DNA of 64,000 nucleotides from Erysipelotrichaceae bacterium (lineage in GTDB: Bacteria; Bacillota_I; Bacilli_A; Erysipelotrichales; Erysipelotrichaceae). Position 1 is the first letter of the stretch. Each line of letters starts with the position of its first letter. The notes under the pieces are model-generated. The model had not been told where the DNA came from and made no database searches. It saw only the letters and a program-made list of their open reading frames with translations. Positions 1 to 7,284 of this stretch are shown in pieces. A program made the translations under genes and the position numbers. The stretch lies in NCBI GenBank assembly GCA_017405675.1, contig JAFRAB010000015.1, forward strand, positions 62,001-126,000, written 5' to 3'.

Positions 1-2
1 TG

Positions 3-974
3 ATTCTGGTAGCTCTGGTAAATGCCTTTACAGGCTTTGCCCAGATGCCGGGATTCATTAAAACCATTGCCCAGGCTTTATCTGGTGCTTATATCGGCAT
101 GCAGATAGCCAAGAAGGATATCCGCAATTTTCATTATCTGATCGTGCCGTTTCTGATCCTGATAGCTCTGTTTACGGTAAATACATTCCGGATGGCTTTC
201 ATCATCAGTAAGCTTTTCAAGATGGATATTCTGACAGCTTTGTTAGGATGTGTGCCTGGCGGGGTATCAGATATGAGTATGCTGGCTCTGGACATGGGCG
301 GTGATGCCGGTGTTGTTGCCTTAATGCAAACAATGCGTTTCTTCGGCTGTCTGGCTATTTTTCCGGCTCTGATCAGAAGCACTACCAGAGATGAAGGGGA
401 TTCCGTTAAGGATAACAGATTCATTAATGATAATGGTAATCTGAATACCTTTCTGGATAAGTTCATCAGAAATGATACGGAAAAGCTGATATTTACCATT
501 ATCGTTACACTTATTACCGGCTGGATCGGTAAACTGTCGGGTTTCCCGGCCGGAGCCATGGTGTTCCCGATGTTTGTGGTTATGTTCATTAATGTCAATT
601 CCAAGGTTGCCCGCATACCTAAGGAAGTCAAACTGGTTGCCCAGATCCTTTCGGGGTGTGTCGTTGGTGCTTCCATTACACCGCAGACAGTAAAGACCTT
701 ACCGGTAGCTTTCCTGCCGATAATACTGCTGCTGGCCAGCTATTTTGCGATAAATCTGTTATTTACGGAGATATGTGTAAAGCATGACTACCTGGACAGA
801 AAGAGTGCTATGTTTGCTTCGGCACCGGGCGGGGCTACGGATATGACGCTTATTGCGGCTGATCTTGGTGCTGATCTTACCAAAATCGCATTGATACAGG
901 TAATGAGAGCTGCCTATGTTCTGGCGGTCATTCCACCGCTGATCACGCTTTTTATTAAAATGATAAGCCATTAA
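3..974 (+). CDS. AbrB-family membrane transporter, 5' partial
   Basis: The reading frame is open to the left edge, so the true start lies outside the window; about 323 residues are visible against roughly 350-380 for the family. The protein is very hydrophobic, with about ten membrane segments. It contains two copies of the duplicated AbrB signature, GCVPGGVSDM in the first half and ASAPGGATDM in the second, each followed by an LA-DLG/LALDMG stretch. The family (PF05145) is loosely characterised as inner-membrane transport or regulatory proteins. The ceramidase-like gene follows after 17 nt, so the two are probably co-transcribed and the transporter may move a substrate or product of that hydrolase. 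The family call is firm; the substrate is unknown. Confidence 0.8.
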   Translation: MLVALVNAFTGFAQMPGFIKTIAQALSGAYIGMQIAKKDIRNFHYLIVPFLILIALFTVNTFRMAFIISKLFKMDILTALLGCVPGGVSDMSMLALDMGGDAGVVALMQTMRFFGCLAIFPALIRSTTRDEGDSVKDNRFINDNGNLNTFLDKFIRNDTEKLIFTIIVTLITGWIGKLSGFPAGAMVFPMFVVMFINVNSKVARIPKEVKLVAQILSGCVVGASITPQTVKTLPVAFLPIILLLASYFAINLLFTEICVKHDYLDRKSAMFASAPGGATDMTLIAADLGADLTKIALIQVMRAAYVLAVIPPLITLFIKMISH

Positions 975-991
975 GGAGAAAGGAAATTCTT

Positions 992-2272
992 ATGAAAGCT
1001 GCATTTGACCGTGAAATCATAAATCCCATACTGCCGGTAGGCATGGAAGGCTATACTGAAGCCCGCTTTCAGTTAAATCAGAGTGCTGCCCAAATGGCCA
1101 AGGCACCTGAAGAGGGTTTAAGGCAGGCTGTAGGAATCCGTGATGATCTGTTAATGGATACCATTATGTTTTCTGATGGTGAGAAAGAGATGTTCCTTTT
1201 CATTCTGGATGTCGGAATGGTTGAAAAGAGAACAGCTGACCAGGCCAGAAAATATCTGAAAGAAAACTGCAATGTTGATCCGGAAAGTGTTTCCATTTCC
1301 GTAGGTCATACCCATAATGGACCGCTAGTAACGACCGGCATTGATTTTGAATTGCCTTATAATGAAGAATACTGGCAGATGATTTTTGAAAAGATGAGTT
1401 TTGCTGTCAGACAGTGCCGCCGTAACATGACAGAAGTACATGCAGAATATGACTGTCATCCAATCAACGGCTATTATAATAACCGTAATCATCCTGAAGA
1501 AGCCTATTTTGATAAGGCCATGGAACTGACAGTATATACTGAAAAGAACATTCCGCTTTTCCGTCTTCTTAACATTGCCTGTCATCCAACTATTCTGGGT
1601 ATTCAGAACGTCATGATCTCCAATGACTTCTTTGCGGTTTTAAGAAGATATATACAGGGCTATACCGGTATTCCGGTAAGTATAATTAACGGTGAAGCCG
1701 GAGATGTCAGTCCGCGTTTAATGAAAAAGGGAACTGACTGGAATGAAGCGATCCGTTATGGTGAAGGTATTGGCGCTCAGCTGCTTGACAGCCATAAGCC
1801 GGTAAAGGTCAGCCTTGAGCGGATTAAAAGGAAATGGGTCAGATTCCATGTTGATTATATTCCGGCAGAAAATGAATTCCTGTTAGCGACAAAGGATAAA
1901 CTGCAGAAAGAAATCAGTACCCTGCAGCCGGGAAGCAGACGATATAAGATGGCGACTCAGGTAGAACTTTATGATGTCAATGACAAACTGTCCAAAGACC
2001 ATATAGCATTCGACACTGAGGCCTTGACAGTTGATTTCGGCGGCTTCAGAATTGTTGCCGTACCTTGTGAGATCGATACCGTATTGGGAACCATGATCCG
2101 TAATATTGACGATAAACCGACTTTCCTTGCCGCTTATTCCAACGGTTTTGATTATTACGCTGTTAATAAAGGTGAATTCGGTCAGGTGTTTGAGTCTTTT
2201 GTAACCCATTATCCTTATGGAGATGCAGACAGCTTTGTTGAAAAAATCATTGCTGAAACAAAAAAACTGTAA
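992..2272 (+). CDS. Neutral/alkaline ceramidase-like hydrolase
   Basis: This 426-residue protein resembles the N-terminal catalytic domain of neutral/alkaline non-lysosomal ceramidases (PF04734). Visible landmarks are a metal-site GHTHNGP near residue 108 (family form SHTHSGP), ACHPT near residue 202 and NGEAGDVSPR near residue 235. No signal peptide is seen, and the C-terminal Ig-like domain of the long secreted ceramidases is absent, so a cytoplasmic hydrolase of this superfamily acting on another amide or sugar lactone is also possible. AGGAGAAAGG precedes the ATG. It lies directly downstream of the AbrB-type transporter and upstream of a DeoR regulator, suggesting a small catabolic unit. 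Superfamily assignment is good; the substrate is not determined. Confidence 0.7.
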   Translation: MKAAFDREIINPILPVGMEGYTEARFQLNQSAAQMAKAPEEGLRQAVGIRDDLLMDTIMFSDGEKEMFLFILDVGMVEKRTADQARKYLKENCNVDPESVSISVGHTHNGPLVTTGIDFELPYNEEYWQMIFEKMSFAVRQCRRNMTEVHAEYDCHPINGYYNNRNHPEEAYFDKAMELTVYTEKNIPLFRLLNIACHPTILGIQNVMISNDFFAVLRRYIQGYTGIPVSIINGEAGDVSPRLMKKGTDWNEAIRYGEGIGAQLLDSHKPVKVSLERIKRKWVRFHVDYIPAENEFLLATKDKLQKEISTLQPGSRRYKMATQVELYDVNDKLSKDHIAFDTEALTVDFGGFRIVAVPCEIDTVLGTMIRNIDDKPTFLAAYSNGFDYYAVNKGEFGQVFESFVTHYPYGDADSFVEKIIAETKKL

Positions 2273-2278
2273 TATTTT

Positions 2279-2332
2279 TGTTAAAAGTTTATTTATTCTG
2301 TTAAAGTTTGTATAATATGGTTGTCAAACCAT
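2279..2332 (+). promoter_or_regulatory. Promoter and operator-like repeats before the DeoR gene
   Basis: TATAAT at 2311-2316 is a consensus -10 box with a weak TTTATT -35 at 2288-2293 (17-bp spacer). Two near-identical copies, TGTTAAAAGTTT (2279-2290) and TGTTAAAGTTT (2299-2309), start exactly 20 bp apart, on one face of the helix. A perfect inverted repeat ATGGTT-gtca-AACCAT (2317-2332) overlaps the expected transcription start. These could be operator half-sites for the DeoR protein they precede. Confidence 0.55.
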
Positions 2333-2346
2333 GAGGAAATCAATAT

Positions 2347-3108
2347 ATGAACACGATAGCTAGAAGACAAAGAATTCTGCAGGAACTGCAGGAAAAAGGG
2401 AATGTCAGTATTGTCGACATGGCGGAAACCATCGGTGTTTCTTCCATGACCATCAGAAGAGATCTGAAGAAGCTTTCAGCTGAAGGCCTTGTTACTCTGG
2501 AATATGGTGGGGCAGCACTAAACAGCGGCTCACTGTTTGAGTACAACATGGCTATGAAGGAAAGAGAACATTCTTCAGAAAAGGTCAGAATTGCCAGGAA
2601 GTGTCTGGAATACATCAATGAAGGTGACTCCATTTACATTGACTCCGGAACAACACCGGCTGAACTGGCCAAGCTTATCGGTAACAAGAGAAACATCGTG
2701 GTGCTTTCTCATTCACTGCTGGTGGCTAATATTTTATCTAAGTATCCGAATGTCAAGTTCATCATGTGTCCTGGTGTATTCCGTGAAAGATCAATGGCTT
2801 ACATGGGACAGATGACTGATGAATTTGTCAGTCGTTTCAAGATCGATAAGTTCTTCATGTCCATTGAAGGCATCGATGCTGAAAGCGGCATATCCGTGCC
2901 TGATTATACGGACGGTGAGACAAAGAGAAACATCTTGCTTAATTCCGATGTCATCATCGTCATGGTTGACTCCAGTAAGTTCGGCAAGAAGTTCTTCTAC
3001 AATATTGCCAATGTCCAGGCCCTGGATGCCGTTGTTACTGATGAGAATGTTGATCCTGAATATGTCAGGATACTTAAGAGTCACAACGTCAGAGTTGATT
3101 TAGTTTAA
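2347..3108 (+). CDS. DeoR-family transcriptional regulator
   Basis: The 253-residue protein has the full DeoR architecture. An N-terminal winged helix-turn-helix spans residues 5-57 (recognition helix SSMTIRRDLKKL). A C-terminal sugar-phosphate-binding domain spans about 75-230, with GDSIYIDSGTT near residue 95 and a late VDSSKFGKKFF segment near 200 typical of the family. Such regulators usually repress sugar-catabolic operons and release DNA on binding a phosphorylated sugar. Two direct repeats and an inverted repeat precede its gene. NagA downstream and the ceramidase-like gene upstream are plausible targets, but this is inference. A second family member lies at 61888-62676. Confidence 0.88.
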   Translation: MNTIARRQRILQELQEKGNVSIVDMAETIGVSSMTIRRDLKKLSAEGLVTLEYGGAALNSGSLFEYNMAMKEREHSSEKVRIARKCLEYINEGDSIYIDSGTTPAELAKLIGNKRNIVVLSHSLLVANILSKYPNVKFIMCPGVFRERSMAYMGQMTDEFVSRFKIDKFFMSIEGIDAESGISVPDYTDGETKRNILLNSDVIIVMVDSSKFGKKFFYNIANVQALDAVVTDENVDPEYVRILKSHNVRVDLV

Positions 3109-3114
3109 TTGCGG

Positions 3115-3139
3115 AAAGCCATAATTAATATGGCTTTTT
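3115..3139 (+). terminator. Intrinsic terminator after DeoR gene
   Basis: AAAGCCAT (3115-3122) pairs with ATGGCTTT (3130-3137) around an AATTAAT loop, and the 3' arm runs into five Ts. It sits 7 nt after the DeoR stop. Confidence 0.75.
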
Positions 3140-3162
3140 ATTATGAAAGAAAACAAATCTGT

Positions 3163-3181
3163 TATATTATTGTAATAGATG
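3163..3181 (+). promoter_or_regulatory. Probable leaderless promoter
   Basis: A TATATT box at 3163-3168 would place transcription start at about 3175, leaving at most four nucleotides before the ATG at 3179. No GGAG-like sequence is present in between, unlike most other genes in the window. Confidence 0.4.
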
Positions 3182-3583
3182 CGCAAGTTTATATTCTGGT
3201 TTATTCAGTGTACCTGGGGACTGGCACAGAGTCTGATAGGCTTTGTGGTTTTTCTGCTGCATATAAAGGATAAGCATTTCATGTATAAAGGTGCCGTTGT
3301 TACGGTATGGGAGCGCAGGGTAGGACTGTCCTTAGGCATGTTCATCTTTGTCTGGCCGGAAGATACCAAGGTACTGGTACATGAATACGGACACAGTATT
3401 CAGTCAATGATATTGGGACCATTGTATCTGTTATTTGTAGGCATACCTTCAGCCTTATGGGCTAATACCAGAGTATTCAAAGCCAGAAGAAGAGCCAAGA
3501 AAATATCATATTATGCTTTTTATCCTGAAAGATGGGCCAGTAATCTGGGCGAGAGAGTCACAGGGGAAAAGACATACAGATAG
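3179..3583 (+). CDS. Small HExxH-containing membrane protein
   Basis: This 134-residue protein of unknown function has a hydrophobic N-terminal segment (about residues 4-28), a central zinc-metallopeptidase-like VHEYGHSIQ (HEYGH, about residue 70) and a second hydrophobic segment (about 80-97). The tail is rich in Arg and Lys. HExxH within or beside a membrane helix resembles small intramembrane metalloprotease-like proteins, but a third zinc ligand cannot be assigned, so protease activity is speculative. No Shine-Dalgarno sequence precedes the ATG. A TATATT -10-like box only 10 nt upstream suggests a leaderless transcript. It is followed by its own extended -10 for the next gene. Confidence 0.6.
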   Translation: MRKFIFWFIQCTWGLAQSLIGFVVFLLHIKDKHFMYKGAVVTVWERRVGLSLGMFIFVWPEDTKVLVHEYGHSIQSMILGPLYLLFVGIPSALWANTRVFKARRRAKKISYYAFYPERWASNLGERVTGEKTYR

Positions 3584-3592
3584 TGGTATAAT
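3584..3592 (+). promoter_or_regulatory. Extended -10 promoter
   Basis: TGGTATAAT (TG at 3584-3585, TATAAT at 3587-3592) fits an extended -10 element and starts one base after the stop of the HExxH gene. No good -35 is seen. It probably drives the following TPR/GNAT/NagA/cyclo-ligase operon. Confidence 0.5.
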
Positions 3593-3615
3593 ATTAGAAA
3601 TAAGGAGTTACATAT

Positions 3616-4269
3616 ATGAATCCATACGTTATTATCGTCATCGTTATAGTGCTGTTGTCACTGGGTTACAGTTTCTTTACAACGTTTAAGAGAAATCAGC
3701 TGTTTAATGAGCTTACTGAATATCTGATGAAAGGACAGTTTGATGAATTTGACAGAATGCTTGAGAACCCTTGGGTCAAGAGAACCATTCCGCCGTTCAA
3801 TATTGAATACATGCAGCTGAACCGTTATCTGATGGAAGGCCGTAAGGGCAAAGCCATTGAAATGTATGATCAGTTCAGAACCAGAAGACTTAATGAAGAA
3901 CAGAGAAAACAGGTCGCTGTCGGCGGTTTTGATTTCTTCATCGCTGAAGGTGACAAGGAAAGAGCTGCTTATTATAAGGATGAGATTAATAAGCTTCCTG
4001 CCAGCAAGGAAAACAATACCATCAAGGAAGAAGTCAATGTTCTTTATGATGTCGTCATGGAAAAAAACACTGACAGATTACAGGAACTGCTTGATAAGAA
4101 TGAAAGCATGGATGAGCATCTGCGCGGTGTAAATGAATATCTGATTTCAACCATTTATACCAATCTGGGAAATAAGGAAAAGGCTAAGGAATATGAGAAC
4201 CTTTCCCGCAAGCACATGGTAATGTTGAATGACCATATGTCCAAAAAGATGCAGGAAGGACAGAAATGA
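3616..4269 (+). CDS. Membrane-anchored TPR-like protein
   Basis: The 217-residue protein has one N-terminal transmembrane helix (residues 2-22, rich in Ile and Val) and a largely helical, charged cytoplasmic part with tetratricopeptide-like periodicity, e.g. about residues 75-100 and 165-190 (LGNKEKAKEYENLSRKH). No catalytic motif is seen. AAGGAG precedes the ATG. Its stop overlaps the start of the GNAT gene by 4 nt (ATGA), so the two are translationally coupled. The role is unknown; a scaffold or membrane adaptor is the most that can be inferred. Confidence 0.6.
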   Translation: MNPYVIIVIVIVLLSLGYSFFTTFKRNQLFNELTEYLMKGQFDEFDRMLENPWVKRTIPPFNIEYMQLNRYLMEGRKGKAIEMYDQFRTRRLNEEQRKQVAVGGFDFFIAEGDKERAAYYKDEINKLPASKENNTIKEEVNVLYDVVMEKNTDRLQELLDKNESMDEHLRGVNEYLISTIYTNLGNKEKAKEYENLSRKHMVMLNDHMSKKMQEGQK

Positions 4270-4550
4270 TAGTTTTTAAATTTCTGGAAAATGAATCCAA
4301 AACAGCCGCTTTTGACGGAAACAGGGAAATAGGCCGCTGCAGCTACGATAAGCTGGGCAGTAATCTGTGGGACATTATCTGTACCTTTGTAGAAGAGCCT
4401 TACCGCGGTAACGGCATAGGTAAGAAGATGCTGGAAATGGTACTGGATAATGCCGGAAGAAGAAACGTCAAGATCATACCAACGTGTGATTTTGCGCATA
4501 TGATAATGTACCGAGATACAAAGCATGAAAACCTGCTTTACAGGAAATAA
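4266..4550 (+). CDS. Small GNAT-like N-acetyltransferase
   Basis: At 94 residues this matches the short single-domain GNAT-type proteins of the Acetyltransf_CG/YjdJ kind. It has the acetyl-CoA loop EEPYRGNGIGKKML near residue 46 (pattern R-G-N-G-I-G) and the typical C-terminal IIPTCDFAHMIM. These small enzymes are thought to acetylate small molecules or proteins; the substrate here is unknown. It overlaps the preceding membrane-protein gene by 4 nt and is followed 25 nt later by nagA, so it is probably co-expressed with amino-sugar catabolism. Confidence 0.75.
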   Translation: MIVFKFLENESKTAAFDGNREIGRCSYDKLGSNLWDIICTFVEEPYRGNGIGKKMLEMVLDNAGRRNVKIIPTCDFAHMIMYRDTKHENLLYRK

Positions 4551-4575
4551 ACTTTAAAAAGGGAGATGTAATATC

Positions 4576-5712
4576 ATGATCATTCAGAGTAAGAATGTCT
4601 ATTTTGAAGAAAAGCTTCAGCCTCTGCAGGTTGAAATCAAAGATGGAAAGATAACCGGTATCTATAACTATGGATTTCTGAAAGCTGATGAAGACTTCGG
4701 TGATAACTGGATCCTGCCTGGTCTGTGTGACATTCACAGCCATGGTTATCAAATGGCCGATGCCAACAGTGCCACCGAAGAAGGAATCAGGGAATGGATG
4801 GCTTATTTGCCTAAGGAAGGCGTTACAGCCACATTGCCAACTACTTCAGCCGGTGTACCTTGGGAAGAATTACTGAAGAATGTTGAAAACATCGCTAAGG
4901 TCATCGAATCAGGAAACAAGGGTGCTCATATCCTTGGTGTTCACAGTGAAGGACCGTTCATTTCAAAGGAATACAGAGGTGCTCAGACTCTGGAAGCCAT
5001 GGTAATTCCGAATGAAAAGATTATTGATGATTTCCAGAAAGCATGTCACGGACATTTACTGCTGGTCATGATTGCTCCGGAAGTGCTGGAAGACTGCAGT
5101 GTCATAAAATACTGCAAGGAACATGGCATCAGAGTAACCCTGGGACATACCGGTGCTGATTTTGAAAAGTGTGCCGAAGCCAGAGAAGCCGGCGCAGTTT
5201 CCTTTACACATACTTACAACGCCATGAAGGGACTGAATCACCGTTCACCTGGTACTGTTGGAGCAGCCATGTATTTCCAGGATATGTATGCTGAATTAAT
5301 CGGAGATACCTGTCATGTTTCACCGGTAGCTGCCAATATATTAGCCAGAATCAAGGGTAAGGACAGACTTATTACCGTTACAGACTCTGTAGCTGCCAAG
5401 GGTTTTCCGGTAGGAACCTATGATACTCCTGAGGGAATCATCAGTGTTACTGAGGAAGAAGTATGCCGTCTGCAGAATGGTGCCTTAACCGGCAGTGCGG
5501 CCATGTTATGTCATGTTTTGGGCAAGGAAATAACCAGATCAGGTATTGATGTTGTTACCGCTATCAATTCATGTACATGTAATCCAATGAACATGCTGGG
5601 ATTCGGTAATGTCAAAGGCTATATCAAGGTTGGCTATGACGCTGATATTACGGTTCTGGATAAGAACTATGATGCTGTTCAGACATATGTAATGGGTGAA
5701 GCTCAGCTTTAA
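4576..5712 (+). CDS. nagA: N-acetylglucosamine-6-phosphate deacetylase
   Basis: NagA removes acetate from GlcNAc-6-phosphate to give glucosamine-6-phosphate, a step in amino-sugar catabolism and cell-wall recycling. The 378-residue length is normal. Amidohydrolase landmarks are present: CDIHSHG near residue 52 (metal-site H-x-H), GVHSEGPF near 121 (metal-binding Glu), LGHTGADFE near 190, THTYNAMKG near 211 and VTDSVAAKG near 270 (catalytic Asp). GGGAGATG lies upstream of the ATG. The stop codon shares its last base with the next ATG, coupling it to the cyclo-ligase gene. No nagB is visible in the window. Confidence 0.92.
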   Translation: MIIQSKNVYFEEKLQPLQVEIKDGKITGIYNYGFLKADEDFGDNWILPGLCDIHSHGYQMADANSATEEGIREWMAYLPKEGVTATLPTTSAGVPWEELLKNVENIAKVIESGNKGAHILGVHSEGPFISKEYRGAQTLEAMVIPNEKIIDDFQKACHGHLLLVMIAPEVLEDCSVIKYCKEHGIRVTLGHTGADFEKCAEAREAGAVSFTHTYNAMKGLNHRSPGTVGAAMYFQDMYAELIGDTCHVSPVAANILARIKGKDRLITVTDSVAAKGFPVGTYDTPEGIISVTEEEVCRLQNGALTGSAAMLCHVLGKEITRSGIDVVTAINSCTCNPMNMLGFGNVKGYIKVGYDADITVLDKNYDAVQTYVMGEAQL

Positions 5713-6245
5713 TGGATAAAAGAGAATTAAGACAGTTAATCAAAAGCAAACTGTTATCTGACGAATATATTGTTGAAGCCAGTGAAGTGATACAGCAGAA
5801 GGTAATTGATTCTGAAGACTTTGAAGACAGTAAAAAGATCTTCTGCTACATATCAGTTAATGGTGAAGTGTCAATTGACAAGATCATTTCTAAAGCATTG
5901 AAAACTAAGGAAGTATATGTTCCTAAGTGTATTGATAAGGGTATTATGAAAGCAGTCAGGATAGATAATGTTGATTGCTTGGTTAAAAACAGGTATGGTA
6001 TTCCTGAACCTGATAACACTAGTATAACCGCTGATGAATTTGATCTGATTATTGTTCCGTGTCTGTGCGCCGGTAAAAACGGTGAGAGACTGGGACATGG
6101 GGCTGGATATTATGACCGCTTTCTGAAGGACAGTAAAGGCAGGACAATCTGTCTGTGTTTTGAGGAAAGAATCAGAAATGATATCATCATGGATGATAAC
6201 GACATCTACATGGATCAGGTAATAACTGAAAAGAACGCATATTAA
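5712..6245 (+). CDS. 5-formyltetrahydrofolate cyclo-ligase
   Basis: The enzyme (MTHFS/YgfA family) converts 5-formyl-THF to 5,10-methenyl-THF with ATP, returning a storage folate to one-carbon metabolism. The 177-residue length is typical. The C-terminal nucleotide/folate signature is present around residues 116-140: PCLCAGKNGERLGHGAGYYD. The N-terminus (MDKRELRQLIKSKLLSD) also fits. The start overlaps the nagA stop by one base. An intrinsic terminator follows at once, ending the operon. Confidence 0.9.
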   Translation: MDKRELRQLIKSKLLSDEYIVEASEVIQQKVIDSEDFEDSKKIFCYISVNGEVSIDKIISKALKTKEVYVPKCIDKGIMKAVRIDNVDCLVKNRYGIPEPDNTSITADEFDLIIVPCLCAGKNGERLGHGAGYYDRFLKDSKGRTICLCFEERIRNDIIMDDNDIYMDQVITEKNAY

Positions 6246-6247
6246 AA

Positions 6248-6275
6248 AAGGCAGTCTGTAAAGACTGCTTTGTTA
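6248..6275 (+). terminator. Intrinsic terminator
   Basis: GCAGTCT (6251-6257) pairs with AGACTGC (6262-6268) across a GTAA loop, followed by TTTGTT. It ends the nagA/cyclo-ligase operon. Confidence 0.8.
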
Positions 6276-6292
6276 TGTCAATTGAGGCTTGC

Positions 6293-6320
6293 TTGAATAA
6301 TGCAGTGAGTTTTCTATAAT
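6293..6320 (+). promoter_or_regulatory. Sigma-A promoter for the XRE gene
   Basis: TTGAAT (6293-6298), a 16-bp spacer and TATAAT (6315-6320) lie just upstream of the GGAGGAAAG ribosome binding site at 6331-6339. Confidence 0.65.
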
Positions 6321-6344
6321 TTAAGTAGATGGAGGAAAGAGCTT

Positions 6345-6572
6345 ATGCTTGATACCCGTAAGGTAGCTAAAAAGCTGCGCGAGCTAAGAGAAAGCAATAA
6401 CATGACTCAGACCCAGGTAGCTGAAGCATTGTTTGTGTCCCGTCAGGCAGTATCCAGTTGGGAGATAGGCAATACTATGCCGTCAATAGAGTCATGCATT
6501 ATGTTACTTGATATTTACAACTGCAGTCTGGAAGAACTGCTGTGTCTGCAGAAGAAGGAGGGATCACTGTGA
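6345..6572 (+). CDS. XRE-family helix-turn-helix regulator
   Basis: The 75-residue protein is a single Cro/C1-type HTH domain (residues 6-62): KLRELRESNNMTQTQVAEAL, then FVSRQAVSSWEIG with the recognition helix. No effector domain is attached. Its stop overlaps the GTG start of the acidic repeat protein, so the two are made together. The pair may act as a DNA-binding subunit with a protein partner. DNA targets are not evident from the sequence. Confidence 0.87.
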   Translation: MLDTRKVAKKLRELRESNNMTQTQVAEALFVSRQAVSSWEIGNTMPSIESCIMLLDIYNCSLEELLCLQKKEGSL

Positions 6573-7078
6573 ATTTGAAGAATATGTTACGTTATCTGGA
6601 TGAAGATGATATCCGGGATGTTGCCAGAGAAATACTGGATGGCAATGAAGAATATGAGGGTGTTTCCCTGATATCACTGCTTCCTTTTATGGATCAGGAT
6701 GATGTAGATGATATAGCTCTGGAAGTATACCGCAGGGAAGGTAACTACACAGCCATACTTCCTTTCATAAGTGAAAAGGTAGTCGGTGAACTTGCCAGAG
6801 CAGCAATTGAGAATAATGAAGATGTCGATGTTTTAGGCATATTACCGTTTATGGATGAAGATGACGTAGATGAGTTATTCCTAGAACTGGCACATAAAGG
6901 TAAGACGGATCCGGCAATGTATCCGTTTGTGTCAGAAGATGGCTGGCATGAAGTCCTGGAAGGTTATCTCAATGATGAGTTTGAATTTGATTTTGATGAA
7001 GCGTATCCTTTCATGGATGAGGATGACATCAGAGTTCTGTTCAGACATGAAATAAAGAAGCACAGAAGCAGTTTGTAA
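6569..7078 (+). CDS. Acidic PFMDEDD-repeat protein
   Basis: A GTG start at 6569 is chosen because GAAGGAGGG (6554-6562) lies 6 nt upstream and the frame overlaps the XRE stop (GTGA); the longer frame back to 6542 lacks a ribosome site. The 169-residue product is highly acidic and made of roughly 30-residue repeats, each with an aromatic-Pro/Asp core: LLPFMDQDDVDDI, ILPFISEKVVGEL, ILPFMDEDDVDEL, MYPFVSEDGWHEV and AYPFMDEDDIRVL. No catalytic motif or membrane segment is present. It is probably a helical-repeat partner of the XRE protein. I do not recognise a characterised family. Confidence 0.72.
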   Translation: MNLKNMLRYLDEDDIRDVAREILDGNEEYEGVSLISLLPFMDQDDVDDIALEVYRREGNYTAILPFISEKVVGELARAAIENNEDVDVLGILPFMDEDDVDELFLELAHKGKTDPAMYPFVSEDGWHEVLEGYLNDEFEFDFDEAYPFMDEDDIRVLFRHEIKKHRSSL

Positions 7079-7090
7079 AACTGCTTTTTT
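7066..7090 (+). terminator. Intrinsic terminator overlapping a stop codon
   Basis: AAGCAGTTT (7066-7074) pairs with AAACTGCTT (7078-7086), then six Ts. The stop codon of the acidic repeat gene (7076-7078) lies in the loop. Confidence 0.8.
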
Positions 7091-7110
7091 ATTTACAAAG
7101 TGTTAGTTTG

Positions 7111-7139
7111 TTGAAGTCTTAAAAAAACATTTTTATAAT
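7111..7139 (+). promoter_or_regulatory. Main promoter of the polysaccharide locus
   Basis: TTGAAG (7111-7116), a 17-bp spacer and TATAAT (7134-7139) predict a start near 7146, about 140 nt before the first gene of the locus. A further TATAAT without a clear -35 sits at 7246-7251. Confidence 0.65.
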
Positions 7140-7145
7140 TATAAT

Positions 7146-7284
7146 GAAGTATTACGATAATTTATTGTCAATTATACACACTTAATGAAATACCCTGCAG
7201 GGTTGTTTTTTTAGTCAACGTTTATTATAATTGATTTGATTTATATATAATAAAGAAGTTTATTTTACAAAGAGGAAAAGAGAA
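7146..7284 (+). promoter_or_regulatory. Leader with attenuator-like hairpin
   Basis: The untranslated leader contains the perfect palindrome ACCCTGCAGGGT (about 7192-7203) followed within 2 nt by a run of seven to eight Ts, which looks like a short intrinsic terminator placed before the first gene. A second -10-like TATAAT (7246-7251) follows it, and GAGGAAAAG provides the ribosome site. Attenuation of the whole locus is inferred from position. Confidence 0.5.

Noticed and set aside
134..676. Long bottom-strand open frame opposite the AbrB gene
   Set aside because: It is antisense to a well-conserved gene, has no ribosome site and shows a composition typical of a shadow frame.
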